NCBI GenBank assembly: GCA_037693485.1 | Contig: CM075351.1 | Coordinates: 100,210,001 to 100,274,000, forward strand | From: Kitagawia praeruptora | Taxonomy: Eukaryota; Streptophyta; Magnoliopsida; Apiales; Apiaceae | DNA: 64,000 nt | Reading direction: 5' to 3' | Shown here: positions 57,301 to 64,000 of the stretch, in pieces | How the letters are laid out: each line of letters begins with the position of its first letter | Numbering within the stretch: the stretch's first letter is position 1 | The notes under the pieces: model-generated | The model's database searches: none | Seen by the model: the letters and a program-made list of their open reading frames with translations, nothing else | Told to the model about the DNA's origin: nothing | Program-made: the position numbers and the translations under genes

Positions 57301-57727
57301 AGAGACAAGTAATGGATTCTGAGCATACTGAGTTGAAGTCAGCTATGTAAACATTTCCTTTTCTAAAGCTTGTCAGAACCACATTGTTGTTTTCCTTGGT
57401 AGAAACAACACAGGCTTCTTTAGTGAACTTTACTTCATAGTCTTTGTCACAAATCTGACTGACACTCAGCAAATTGTGCTTCAAACCTTCAACTAAAGCC
57501 ACTTCTTCAATGATGACATTGTCCTTTGTAATCAAGCCATATCCCTTAGTATATCCTTTGCTGTCATCTCCAAAGGTAATCCTAGGGCCAGCTTCCTCCT
57601 TGAACTTTGTGAGCAGGGTTGAATCTCCTGTCATATGCCTAGAACATCCACTGTCTAGGTACCATAGATTCCTCTTATTTCCCTGCACACAATCCAAAAT
57701 ACAAATCAAGTTGATTTTGGTACCCAA
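54347..57727 (-). CDS. Copia-2 pol polyprotein (protease, integrase, RT, RNase H), uninterrupted
   Basis: An open frame of 1126 codons. Protease LWYLDSGCSRHMTGD near 57660; pre-integrase WLWHKKLSHLNFKVMNDL; integrase HMDLFGPVNVMS, RSDNGTEFKN, PQQNGVVERKNRTL; a linker with four SVD repeats (about 56240-56140); RT QMDVKSAFLNGELEEEVYV, LYGLKQAPRAWYD, YVDDIIFGS; RNase H DADYAGCRIDRKSTTGSC, STAEAEYIAAGS, DNTSAI, KHIDIKYHFIRE; end at LGELGMLNFS, as in copia-1. All expected catalytic residues are present. The true translation start is unknown, because pol follows gag in the -1 frame with a short overlap. The coding start used here is the first Met of the open frame; WYLDSGCS about 21 residues on is protease. 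This is the one apparently intact enzyme polyprotein in the window. Confidence 0.92.
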   Translation of the reverse strand: MGTKINLICILDCVQGNKRNLWYLDSGCSRHMTGDSTLLTKFKEEAGPRITFGDDSKGYTKGYGLITKDNVIIEEVALVEGLKHNLLSVSQICDKDYEVKFTKEACVVSTKENNNVVLTSFRKGNVYIADFNSVCSESITCLFSKASKDESWLWHKKLSHLNFKVMNDLVRKDLARGIPQLEFIKDGLCDACQLGKQKKSSFKSKTESSIVKPLQLLHMDLFGPVNVMSISKKKYCLVIVDDFSKFTWTFFLHSKDCASEIIINHLRQVNNGSEVKVQRIRSDNGTEFKNSTMNIFCEENGIVHEFSAARTPQQNGVVERKNRTLIEAARTMLSESRLPTYFWAEAVSTACFTQNISLINQARGMTPYHLFTNKKPTLAFLHVFGCKCFVLRNHGDNLGKFEAKADEAIFVGYAAGKAYRVYNLRTNIVMESVHVVFDDQKILGLNDEGFHEKLRFENEVEGRMYIDDDEENEDHDLGNSPRAVGPTRSDANNGNEASVDSHTRSSDASVDRHSHVSVDRQNGASVDRQNDASVDSQLHNSSRTTNSGGVSQSQNSISNQQYHTHVDEATSSRSNLPPSRKWTRDHPFELIIGDSNSRVQTRRATQEECLYSSFLSQEEPKKVEDSLLDPDWVLAMQEELNQFERNKVWKLVPKPDDRGIIGTKWVLKNKTDENGIIVRNKARLVAKGYSQEEGIDFDETFAPVARLEAIRIFLAYAAHANFKVYQMDVKSAFLNGELEEEVYVHQPPGFEDPEFPDYVYLLLKALYGLKQAPRAWYDTLSQFLLENHFTRGTVDKTLFHRNVNGSSILVQIYVDDIIFGSTDEKLCKRFAKLMQSRYEMSMMGELTYFLGLQVKQVNEGIFISQTKYIYDLLKKFELMDCASAKTPMATATKLELNTKEKSVDISSYRGMVGSLLYLTASRPDIMFSTCLCARFQADPRESHLIAIKRIFRYLKGTPNLGIWYPRDSGFDLIGYSDADYAGCRIDRKSTTGSCQFLGNRLVSWFSKKQNSVSTSTAEAEYIAAGSCCAQILWMRNQLIDYGLKVEKIPIFCDNTSAIAITENPVQHSRTKHIDIKYHFIREHVMNGTVEMHFVPSEMQLADIFTKPLDESSFTRLVGELGMLNFS

Positions 57728-60114
57728 GTTTCCTTGGGTCCTTTCTTGTTAGCCTTTGGTTTTACACTCTTGGCAATCTTTACTTTGGGTGTAGATGCTT
57801 GAGTGATAGGTTTAGACAGATGCTCATTTGCATAAATATTTGATGCATGCATTTGTGAAAAATTGGCATACATATTATCCATGCTGGGGATGCTCCATGA
57901 CATTTGTGGCATATTCACAGATTGAAAATAAGGATTAGGCACATATGGCATGTTCACATATGGATTTGAAAAACTAGCATTCTGATACAAACCAGGCATA
58001 ACAGGCATTGCAGGCATACTTGGCATAGATTGAGGTACATGAACAGGAGTCCTTTTAACAGACTTGCAATTAGAAGATAGATGATTGACACTATTGCAAT
58101 TACCACAAGTTTTCCTAGGAGCAAACTTGTCAGGAGAATAATTGTTTTTCTTGTTAATGCCTATCTTACCATTTCTGTTCTTTTTCTTTTTACCCTCAGT
58201 CTCTACCTTTTCATTAACTGACTTACCAACAGCCTTTTTGTTGGGTAAATCACCTGCCTTAGCCTTCTCACTTGATTTGGCTTGGCTACTTTCACCAGAA
58301 ACAAAGTTCTTGGCTACTGGACCATACTGATTGTTCAGTCTCTTGAGTTCCTTCTTACTAACAGACTTTTTGTTAGTCGACGGATACCTCTCATCCGTTG
58401 ATGGTTCATCTGTCAACGGATGATCACTATCCGTTGATTCACAAATAGTCTCTAGATCCTCAAGGCAAGGTTCTAGCTCCTTTTTCTTCTGAGTCCAGGT
58501 ATCCCTTACAAATGATTCTATTCCCTGGACTTCTATTATGTTTTGAGAAATATTCCTACAACTTTGAAATTTAGCAATTATCCCTTGTTCTTTTTCAAGC
58601 TGGTTTCTTAAGATCAATTCTCTTTTTAACACAGCTTTAAGTTCATTTTTAGCATCATTGCAATCAACTCTCATTTTCTTAAATTCTAGAAATTGAACTT
58701 CTAGAACTGCATTTCTATCACTTAAGAACTGATTAGTTTCTTTAATCCTATTGTTCTCTTTAGTAAGTGATTTAAGAGTAACACTCAAGTGATATAGTTC
58801 AGTAGACATTTCATCTATAACACTATTGCATTCCTCTTTGGTGAGCTCAGAGAGATTAGTAGAATATACCTGATTGCTAGCTGAACTTGCTTCCTGCTCA
58901 GAATCAGCCATTAATGCAAGGTTGACAAACTCAGCATCATCATCAGAATGATTTCCATCAGCAGCCCAGTCATACTCTTGGGTCATGAATGCCTTTCCTT
59001 TCTGTCTGAGAAGATCAAAATATTTCTTCTTGTAGTCAATAGTTTCAGTTGACTTTCCCTTGTTCTCAGATCTAGGCTTCCTGCATTCACTTATCATGTG
59101 ACCAGCAATACCACAATTGTAGCATTTAATTTTGGATTTATCCACATAATTGCTTGTAGAAAAATCCTTGTTAAATGGCTTGGCCACCCCAGAGTTTCTT
59201 CTGAATTTTAGCTTAGAGAATCTCCTAGATAGAAAGGCTAAATGCTCATCTATCTCATCCAATTCATCCTGCTGTAGGACACTCATTTCTTCAGACACCT
59301 TCTCCTTGCTTTTGCTTGATTCTGTTCTACCTTCACAAACCTCCCTGTTTGGTGTAGATTTAGCAGCTTCAGTCCTCTTTTCCTCCTTCTGCTCCAAGTT
59401 GGCAACAAGTGCAACTGACCCACTTTTCTTTTGGGCCTTCTCAATTTCTTCATCCTGCTCCATTTCTAGTTCATATGTCTTTAAAGTTCCATAGAGTCTT
59501 TCAAGAGTAAATGACTTGTACTCTTGAGTGTTTCTTAGAGAAACAGTCATAGGCTTCCACTCTTTGGGCAGTGATCTCAGAAATTTGAGATTAGAATCTT
59601 TCACTTGGTAGATTCTTCCATACAGTTTCAAGCCATTCAGTAGCTTTTGAAATCTACTAAATGTATCATTCAATGTCTCTCCATTCTTGAAATGGAAGTG
59701 CTCATACTGTTGGATCAGTAGTTGCATCTTGTTTTCCCTTACCTGTTCTGTACCTTCACAAAGGGTTTGAACAATGTCTCATACTTCCTTGGCGGTAGTA
59801 CAGTTGATAACATTGTCAACCATGTCTGTTTCTAAGCCATTAAACAGAATATTCATGGTCTTTTTGTCCTTGTGAACTTCTGCAATATCCTCAGCGCTCC
59901 ACTCAGAAACAGGTTTTGGGATGTACGTGTCTGGTGCATCTGCAGCAAGACCAACTCTTGAAGCAGCCTTCATTGGAACATGAGGACCCTTCTCAATGCA
60001 ATCTACAAAACCTACATCAATAGACATGAGATGTAGACGCATTTTTACTTTCCAGTGAAAGTAATTTTCCCAATCAAGAACCGGTATCTTCACTCCATAA
60101 TCCTTCTTAGACAT
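57706..60114 (-). pseudogene. Copia-2 gag, one nonsense codon
   Basis: Starts MSKKDYGVKIPVLDWENYFH, chosen over an upstream Met at 60144 by analogy with copia-1. A TGA at 59779-59781 falls in AKEV/DIV, where copia-1 has a tryptophan (AKDIWDNL); the frame then stays open to 57706. Domains: gag domain (LLIQQYEHFHFKNGETLNDT), two knuckles CYNCGIAGHMISEC (about 59120) and CGNCNSVNHLSSNC (about 58100), a coiled coil (about 58850-58560) and a Met/Pro/Asn-rich tail. A cluster of the iterated motif at 58376-58437 encodes STD, HPLT and YPST. Ends GPKETWVPKST, overlapping the pol frame. Confidence 0.88.
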
Positions 60115-60159
60115 GTTGAAAGTGTGTTGATCTTTAAACTTCAAATATATTAGAAGCTT

Positions 60160-60171
60160 GCTCTGATACCA
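60160..60171 (-). other. Primer binding site of copia-2, tRNA-Met type
   Basis: TGGTATCAGAGC on the minus strand, 2 bp after the 5' LTR end. Confidence 0.88.
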
Positions 60172-60173
60172 AT

Positions 60174-61158
60174 TGTTATTCCCAGATTACGCACTTGTAT
60201 AATTGTAGAAGGGGGGGTTGAATACAATTCTTGATAGTTATAAAATTTCTGATAAAAACCACAGAAATCTATAAAGAAATAATTGCTGAATAGAAATAGT
60301 TCACAACCACATAAAAATCAGGTGGTTAAATGTACCACCTGAGACTTTTATTCGAAGAAAACCCTGTGATACAAATGTACACAACTTCTGTGTTTACTAC
60401 TCTTTGCTTCTAAAAATCTTCAAGAAACCCTAAGCAAATATATATGTTTTCTTACAATCTAAAGAGTTGCTACACTTGGTTATATATTCCAAGTTTACAA
60501 GTGCTACAGGAATAAGATAATATTAATCTAATTCAAGTTGACTTGCTACTCCACTCCAAATCCACATGTAGCCGAAAGGTTGTCCTTGTGAACAGATATG
60601 TCCCCTGCACCTTTCTTGTATGTACTGTGTAAATGGAATGCTTCTTTCTTCTGTGTTTCCAAAGTATGGCTGCCATATTGCTTTTTATACCTACTATCAA
60701 CCCATGTGATCTGTCAGTCAAACCTGTCCTTATCAACTGCTAATTCCCAGCTAGCATAGGATAAAGTGACAGTGATTATCCGTTGATGTTGTGCCTACTT
60801 ATCCGTTGATGGTAGTTTGAGCTGTATCCGTTGATCGAGTAGATTTGAGTTGTATCCGTTGATAGAGCCCTGTTCTCATCCGTTGATACATTTTCACTTA
60901 GACAAAATTACATAGCATAGCTTATTTACAATTGGCTACCCTATTCTGCCTATCCATTGATGGTCAACATGACTCTGAATAAAGACACTATCAACTGATA
61001 AATAGAGATATCGCAGTATGCTACAAAACCTCATCCGTTGATGAGCTACCTGTCAACGAATAGAGTTATAAGGTCTTATCCGTTGACAGTTACAAAACTT
61101 GACTTATACAATTTTGCTTGAATGTTAAGTTATCATCAACTACAACATATTCCTAACA
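60174..61158 (-). mobile_element. 5' LTR of copia-2
   Basis: 985 bp, same ends as the other LTR. Seven exact ATCCGTTGA words (60778, 60801, 60826, 60854, 60878, 61033, 61078) lie in U3 upstream of TATAAAAA (minus strand, 60682-60689). Two that are intact here are decayed in the 3' LTR by C/G to T/A changes. Confidence 0.92.
60682..60689 (-). promoter_or_regulatory. LTR TATA box of copia-2
   Basis: TATAAAAA on the minus strand; the nearest iterated motif ends 88 bp upstream. Transcription should begin near 60655. Confidence 0.7.
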
Positions 61159-61163
61159 ATATT
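61159..61163. repeat. Right target-site duplication of copia-2 (ATATT)
   Basis: Exact copy of 48182-48186. Confidence 0.95.
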
Positions 61164-61397
61164 CCTATGTTTTGTGATAATACTAGTGCTATTAAAATTG
61201 CAGAAAATCCTGTTCAACATTCAAGGACTAAGCATATTGATGTCAGGTATCATTTTATTAGAGAACATATTGAGAATGGTACTGTGGAACTTCATTTTGT
61301 TCCTACTGACAAACAGCTTGCAAATATTCTAACTAAACCACTTGATGAGACTACATTCAGTAGATTAGTAAGTGAGTTAGGAATGTTAAATTTCTAG
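61164..61397 (+). pseudogene. C-terminal end of the copia-1 pol (RNase H)
   Basis: Continues the reading frame cut at 48186: PMFCDNTSAIKIAENPVQHS, KHIDVRYHFIREHIENG, LANILTKPLDETTFSRL, ending ELGMLNF and TAG. It closely matches the end of the copia-2 pol. No lesion in this part. Confidence 0.92.
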
Positions 61398-61968
61398 ATC
61401 TTTAACATCTGCAAAAGTAGAAAGGTATATTGTTTTTAGCTTATAGACTTGATATTCTTGTCAGGATCTATATTTGATTGTTAAATGCTTTAGCTATAAC
61501 ACTTTGCCTTGACAAATTTCAATATGATAGACTTGTTAATAATCATCAGGATTAGAATTGTTATCAGGATGCTGACGTCATCAGTATTGTGTCAGTATCA
61601 GGATTGTGAAAATTGTTTCAGAACCTGACGTTTACTTTGTGTAGTAATCTAATTCTGAGATGTGTTAAGTCTAGGCAAGCAAGTTTTAATTCATTCATAC
61701 TGATAGTTTATATTATCATTCAATTTAGTCAATAAAATCAAAAGACAAGTAGATAATAAGAAATTGTATTTTCATTAATTGAAAGCATTACATACATGGA
61801 AATGAAATACAACATCTTTTTGTCTAACTTCTACTGATAATCCTATACTTGTCTAATGATATGGATTATGAGATACAGGACATAGAGCATCTCAAGAAAT
61901 CCATCAGGGGATTTGAACAGCCTCGTTTGCTCTTGGATTCCTTGTCTGGGCGACTTGAATGAGAGTAG
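61398..61968. other. Copia-1 spacer after pol with ATCAGGAT words
   Basis: No sense gene. ATCAGGAT occurs at 61545, 61563 and 61597, with looser versions around (GTCAGGAT at 61463, CATCAGTAT near 61580). TTTCATT at 61770-61776, read on the minus strand as AATGAAA, could be the polyadenylation signal of the antisense unit at 61969-62238. Confidence 0.6.
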
Positions 61969-62238
61969 CTAACTTAAATGTATAGCATCCCCATCAAGAT
62001 CAACCTCAGACTCTCGGCCAAATTCTTCATCCTCAAGTTTTGAGGAGGTTAGGGGAAGATTGTATCAAATAGATGGATGTTCTAGGAGAAACCTCTGGAT
62101 ATTATCTAAAACTACTCCATCCATGACTAGTTCGATGAGAAAAGACGTCTCTTCAAAGAGATGATCAAGAACAGGATGTTCATCGACTGTGAAAAACCTA
62201 TAGAATGGGTTCGGATGGAGTTTTGGTTTGAGAATCAT
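61969..62238 (-). pseudogene. Short antisense ORF in copia-1 with its own TATA box
   Basis: On the minus strand an ATG at 62238 opens 57 codons (MILKPKLHPNPFYRFFTVDE, ELVMDGVVLDNIQRFLLEHP) to a TGA at 62065-62067. The same frame then runs 31 more codons (SSKLEDEEFGRESEVDLDGD) to TAG at 61969-61971, so the TGA may be a lesion in an 89-residue ORF. TATAAAAG lies at 62295-62302, 57 bp upstream of the ATG, and a poly(A)-type AATGAAA follows about 190 bp after the end. I do not recognise the protein. It may be a captured host fragment. No copy was seen in copia-2. Confidence 0.5.
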
Positions 62239-62913
62239 TCTTGAGAAGAAAAGAAATTGAAAGGTTTATGGAGAATGGCATAAGTCGTCTTTTTCTTTTA
62301 TAGAAAGGCGTGAGAAGCTGAGCAGTCACTTGGAACTATCAATGAAGTCAGACGCTAATTATCGCGTGTGACTGTATTTCTTGTATTTTCAAGAAATGTC
62401 GAATATATCTAACTAATTGATTTTGTTCAGATTAATTGTTTATTTCTTTTTCAGATAAAAGAAAAAAAAATGCCACGTGGAAACTCCATTTAAGTCTCTG
62501 GAATCAGGATGATATTAATCAGAATTTCAAGTGTGACCATCAGGATTTGAGAATTATTATTTTTAAATCACATTGCATTTTGTGATTATTTTGAGGGAGG
62601 TCACAACAGGAAAAGGAAGCTGGTCAGTATTGATTTTTATCTTGATAATACCCTGATTTATTTCATGAAAATCAATTTTGGATTTTATTTTTCAAAAATC
62701 GTGGGTAACCGCACTTTTCAGGGACTGACACCTGTCAATCTATGTGTCAATGTGGGATAGTGGTCTGAAAGATTTGTGAAATATATTTGTTTTGAAACTC
62801 TAATCGTGTAATTGCTTTCTCTAATTTCACATTCTCTAAAGCAAAAAACACTCTCGAGTTTTCAAAATCACTAATCCATTTTAAGAATTTTTCAAGTTCT
62901 TTTCAGATCAAAA
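62239..62913. promoter_or_regulatory. Divergent intergenic region of copia-1 between antisense unit and ORF3
   Basis: Minus-strand TATAAAAG at 62295-62302 faces away from ORF3. Two ATCAGGAT words (62503, 62539) lie near the centre. An AAATATAT at 62779-62786 is a possible weak TATA for ORF3, about 130 bp before its ATG. A G-box-like CCACGTGG is at 62473-62480. Confidence 0.45.
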
Positions 62914-64000
62914 ATGGCAGCTCAAAGAGGATTACCTAAATCAGTAGCCTTCAAGTTTGGTGGCTTTGATTTTATGACGAACAATCATGTAGCAGCTATC
63001 ACCAACAAGGAAGGAGTGTCAACTGATTTTCACCTAATCATGAACTTTCTGGCATATGGACCATTAAGTTATGCATTGACAGCATCTCCACAGATTAATC
63101 AAGTAGCTGTTACACAAGCTTGGGAGAACGCTGAGGTAATTGATTCTACTCAGAGTCAATCAGGTAAGATTGTTCTACACTTAGGACAAGATTCTTTTGA
63201 TATTACTGAATCTGTTGTTAATTCAGTACTTCACTTACCTGTTAGTTTGAATTATGAGAATGTACCATCTGATGATGATGTTAGAACTATGTTATCTGCA
63301 TTAGGTTATAATGGACCTTTAGATAACATGAGCCAGTTAAGAAGATCTTGTCTTAGGAAAGAGTGGTCTTTCTTCTTTGATCAATTAGCTAAATGCTTTA
63401 CTGGTAAATGTAGTTTTTTTGATCAAATTACTTCTGTTACTTCACATATTGCTTACAGTTTGCTTTATGACAGAGTAATTAACATTGGTCACATTATCTT
63501 AAATCAGATGAGTATTAAACTTGGGTTAAGAGATCAAAACAGGAAAATGGTTTATTATCATAGATTTGTGCAAATGTTTATTTACTATTTTATTCCTGAT
63601 ATTGAAGCTAGATTTGGTAGAGAACATTGTGTTTCTTCTTATGTACTGCAAAAGAGAATTTTCTCTGACATTACAAAGAAGGACAATGAAAAGAATCTAG
63701 ATGAAATACCTGTAATTCACTATCCACATCATGTTCAGGTAATTCTTAAAACTCATCTTCCTATTCTTTACAATTATTCTTTCTTTTGTGGTGAAATGGC
63801 TCAGGAATCTCATTTGGAGGAGAACCCACCTGTGTCTACCCAAGTAGCCCAAAACATTATAGTCTCTGAAACAAATCAAGAACAACATTTTAATCCACAG
63901 CCTATTGTTTCAAAGAAACCAACCTCTGGTGTTTCTCAAAAGACATCAATTGTAAGGAAGAGAAGATTTGTTGTGTCAAGTAGTAGTAGTTCTAGTGAAG
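62914..64000 (+). CDS. Copia-1 ORF3, N-terminal 362 residues, continues beyond the window
   Basis: Open from MAAQRGLPKSVAFKFGGFDF at 62914 to the edge without a stop. Its first ~250 residues align with the N-terminal domain of the copia-2 ORF3: HLIMNFLAYGPLSYALTASP, GKIVLHLGQDSFDITESVVN, LRKEWSFFFDQLAKCFTGKC and MVYYHRFVQMFIYYF match the order and spacing of their counterparts. It then enters a Gln/Ser/Pro-rich segment ending in a basic RKRRFVV and a Ser run. No signal peptide or clear membrane span. The start follows a pyrimidine tract TTCTTTTCAG that could be a splice acceptor. Function unknown. Confidence 0.75.
   Translation, partial: MAAQRGLPKSVAFKFGGFDFMTNNHVAAITNKEGVSTDFHLIMNFLAYGPLSYALTASPQINQVAVTQAWENAEVIDSTQSQSGKIVLHLGQDSFDITESVVNSVLHLPVSLNYENVPSDDDVRTMLSALGYNGPLDNMSQLRRSCLRKEWSFFFDQLAKCFTGKCSFFDQITSVTSHIAYSLLYDRVINIGHIILNQMSIKLGLRDQNRKMVYYHRFVQMFIYYFIPDIEARFGREHCVSSYVLQKRIFSDITKKDNEKNLDEIPVIHYPHHVQVILKTHLPILYNYSFFCGEMAQESHLEENPPVSTQVAQNIIVSETNQEQHFNPQPIVSKKPTSGVSQKTSIVRKRRFVVSSSSSSSE

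Larger units (their letters stand above)
48187..61158 (-). mobile_element. SIRE-like Ty1/copia element 'copia-2', full length, iterated TCAACGGAT motif
   Basis: Minus-strand element of 12,972 bp: 5' LTR 60174-61158, primer site 60160-60171, gag 60114-57706, pol 57727-54347, spacer with an internal promoter, ORF3 53836-49352, polypurine tract 49174-49183, 3' LTR 48187-49173, TSD ATATT. LTRs differ at about a dozen positions by eye. Pol is uninterrupted; gag and ORF3 carry one stop each, both explicable by single C-to-T type changes. Exact 9-mer ATCCGTTGA/TCAACGGAT occurs at least 28 times in it, and I noticed none elsewhere in the window. Confidence 0.93.
42057..64000 (+). mobile_element. SIRE-like Ty1/copia element 'copia-1', split by copia-2, runs off the right edge
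   Basis: 5' LTR 42057-42766, primer site 42769-42780, gag 42816-45107, pol 45119-48186 continuing at 61164-61397, a 1.5 kb spacer with an antisense unit, and ORF3 from 62914 to the edge. The 3' LTR is beyond the window. A 12,972-bp copia-2 element of opposite orientation sits in it with TSD ATATT. The domain order PR-INT-RT-RNH and the additional ORF after pol are typical of the SIRE/Maximus lineage. Gag and pol carry many lesions; ORF3 is open as far as seen. Confidence 0.9.

Noticed and set aside
60160..60171. TGGTATCAGAGC strings as possible tRNA gene ends (also 1423-1434 and 31605-31616)
   Set aside because: They lie directly inside LTRs as primer binding sites and no tRNA cloverleaf surrounds them.

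Overview
The window is transposon-dense plant nuclear DNA, almost certainly from a eudicot. The clearest non-transposon sequence is a broken TIR-NB-LRR (TNL) resistance gene, a class essentially missing from monocots. A small NIN-like-protein fragment is also likely. I cannot name the species. No intact host gene is visible; nearly every long reading frame belongs to an LTR retrotransposon, and several elements are nested with perfect 5-bp target-site duplications (TSDs).

Layout, left to right. (1) 1-5408: a minus-strand Tekay/Del-like element that leaves the window on the left, with a ~4 kb LTR and a tRNA-Met primer site. It is inserted in the 3' LTR of element 2. (2) 5409-28137: a minus-strand Tat-lineage Ty3/gypsy element with gag, protease, RT, RNase H, archaeal-type RNase H and integrase. 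It carries an antisense multi-exon ORF with its own promoter. (3) 14997-26788: a young plus-strand Athila-like element inserted in the Tat gag (TSD TTAGA). (4) 28138-36317: host-derived relics, an NLP fragment and a TNL pseudogene. They are interrupted by a solo LTR (TSD ACAAC), a pol-less gag-chromodomain element (TSD ATGGG) with heat-shock-element arrays in its LTRs, a second solo LTR (TSD GACTA) and several MITEs. (5) 36318-42056: one end of a CACTA transposon, then degenerate LTR-like sequence holding a Stowaway MITE. (6) 42057-64000: a plus-strand SIRE-like Ty1/copia element (copia-1) running off the right edge. It is split inside its RT/RNase H region by (7) 48187-61158, a younger minus-strand SIRE-like element (copia-2, TSD ATATT) with an uninterrupted pol.

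How the parts work. Each autonomous-type element has a U3 promoter, a primer site, gag, pol and a polypurine tract. Beyond that standard set, both SIRE-like elements carry a large sense ORF (ORF3) after pol with no recognisable envelope features. Copia-2 carries a 9-bp word, ATCCGTTGA/TCAACGGAT, at least 28 times: in both LTRs upstream of the TATA box, upstream of a second TATA box that serves ORF3, and inside gag, pol and ORF3 coding sequence in several reading frames. Copia-1 shows the same behaviour with a different word, ATCAGGAT. Together with the HSE-packed LTR of the gag-chromodomain element and the private promoter of the Tat antisense gene, these are the most interesting features here.
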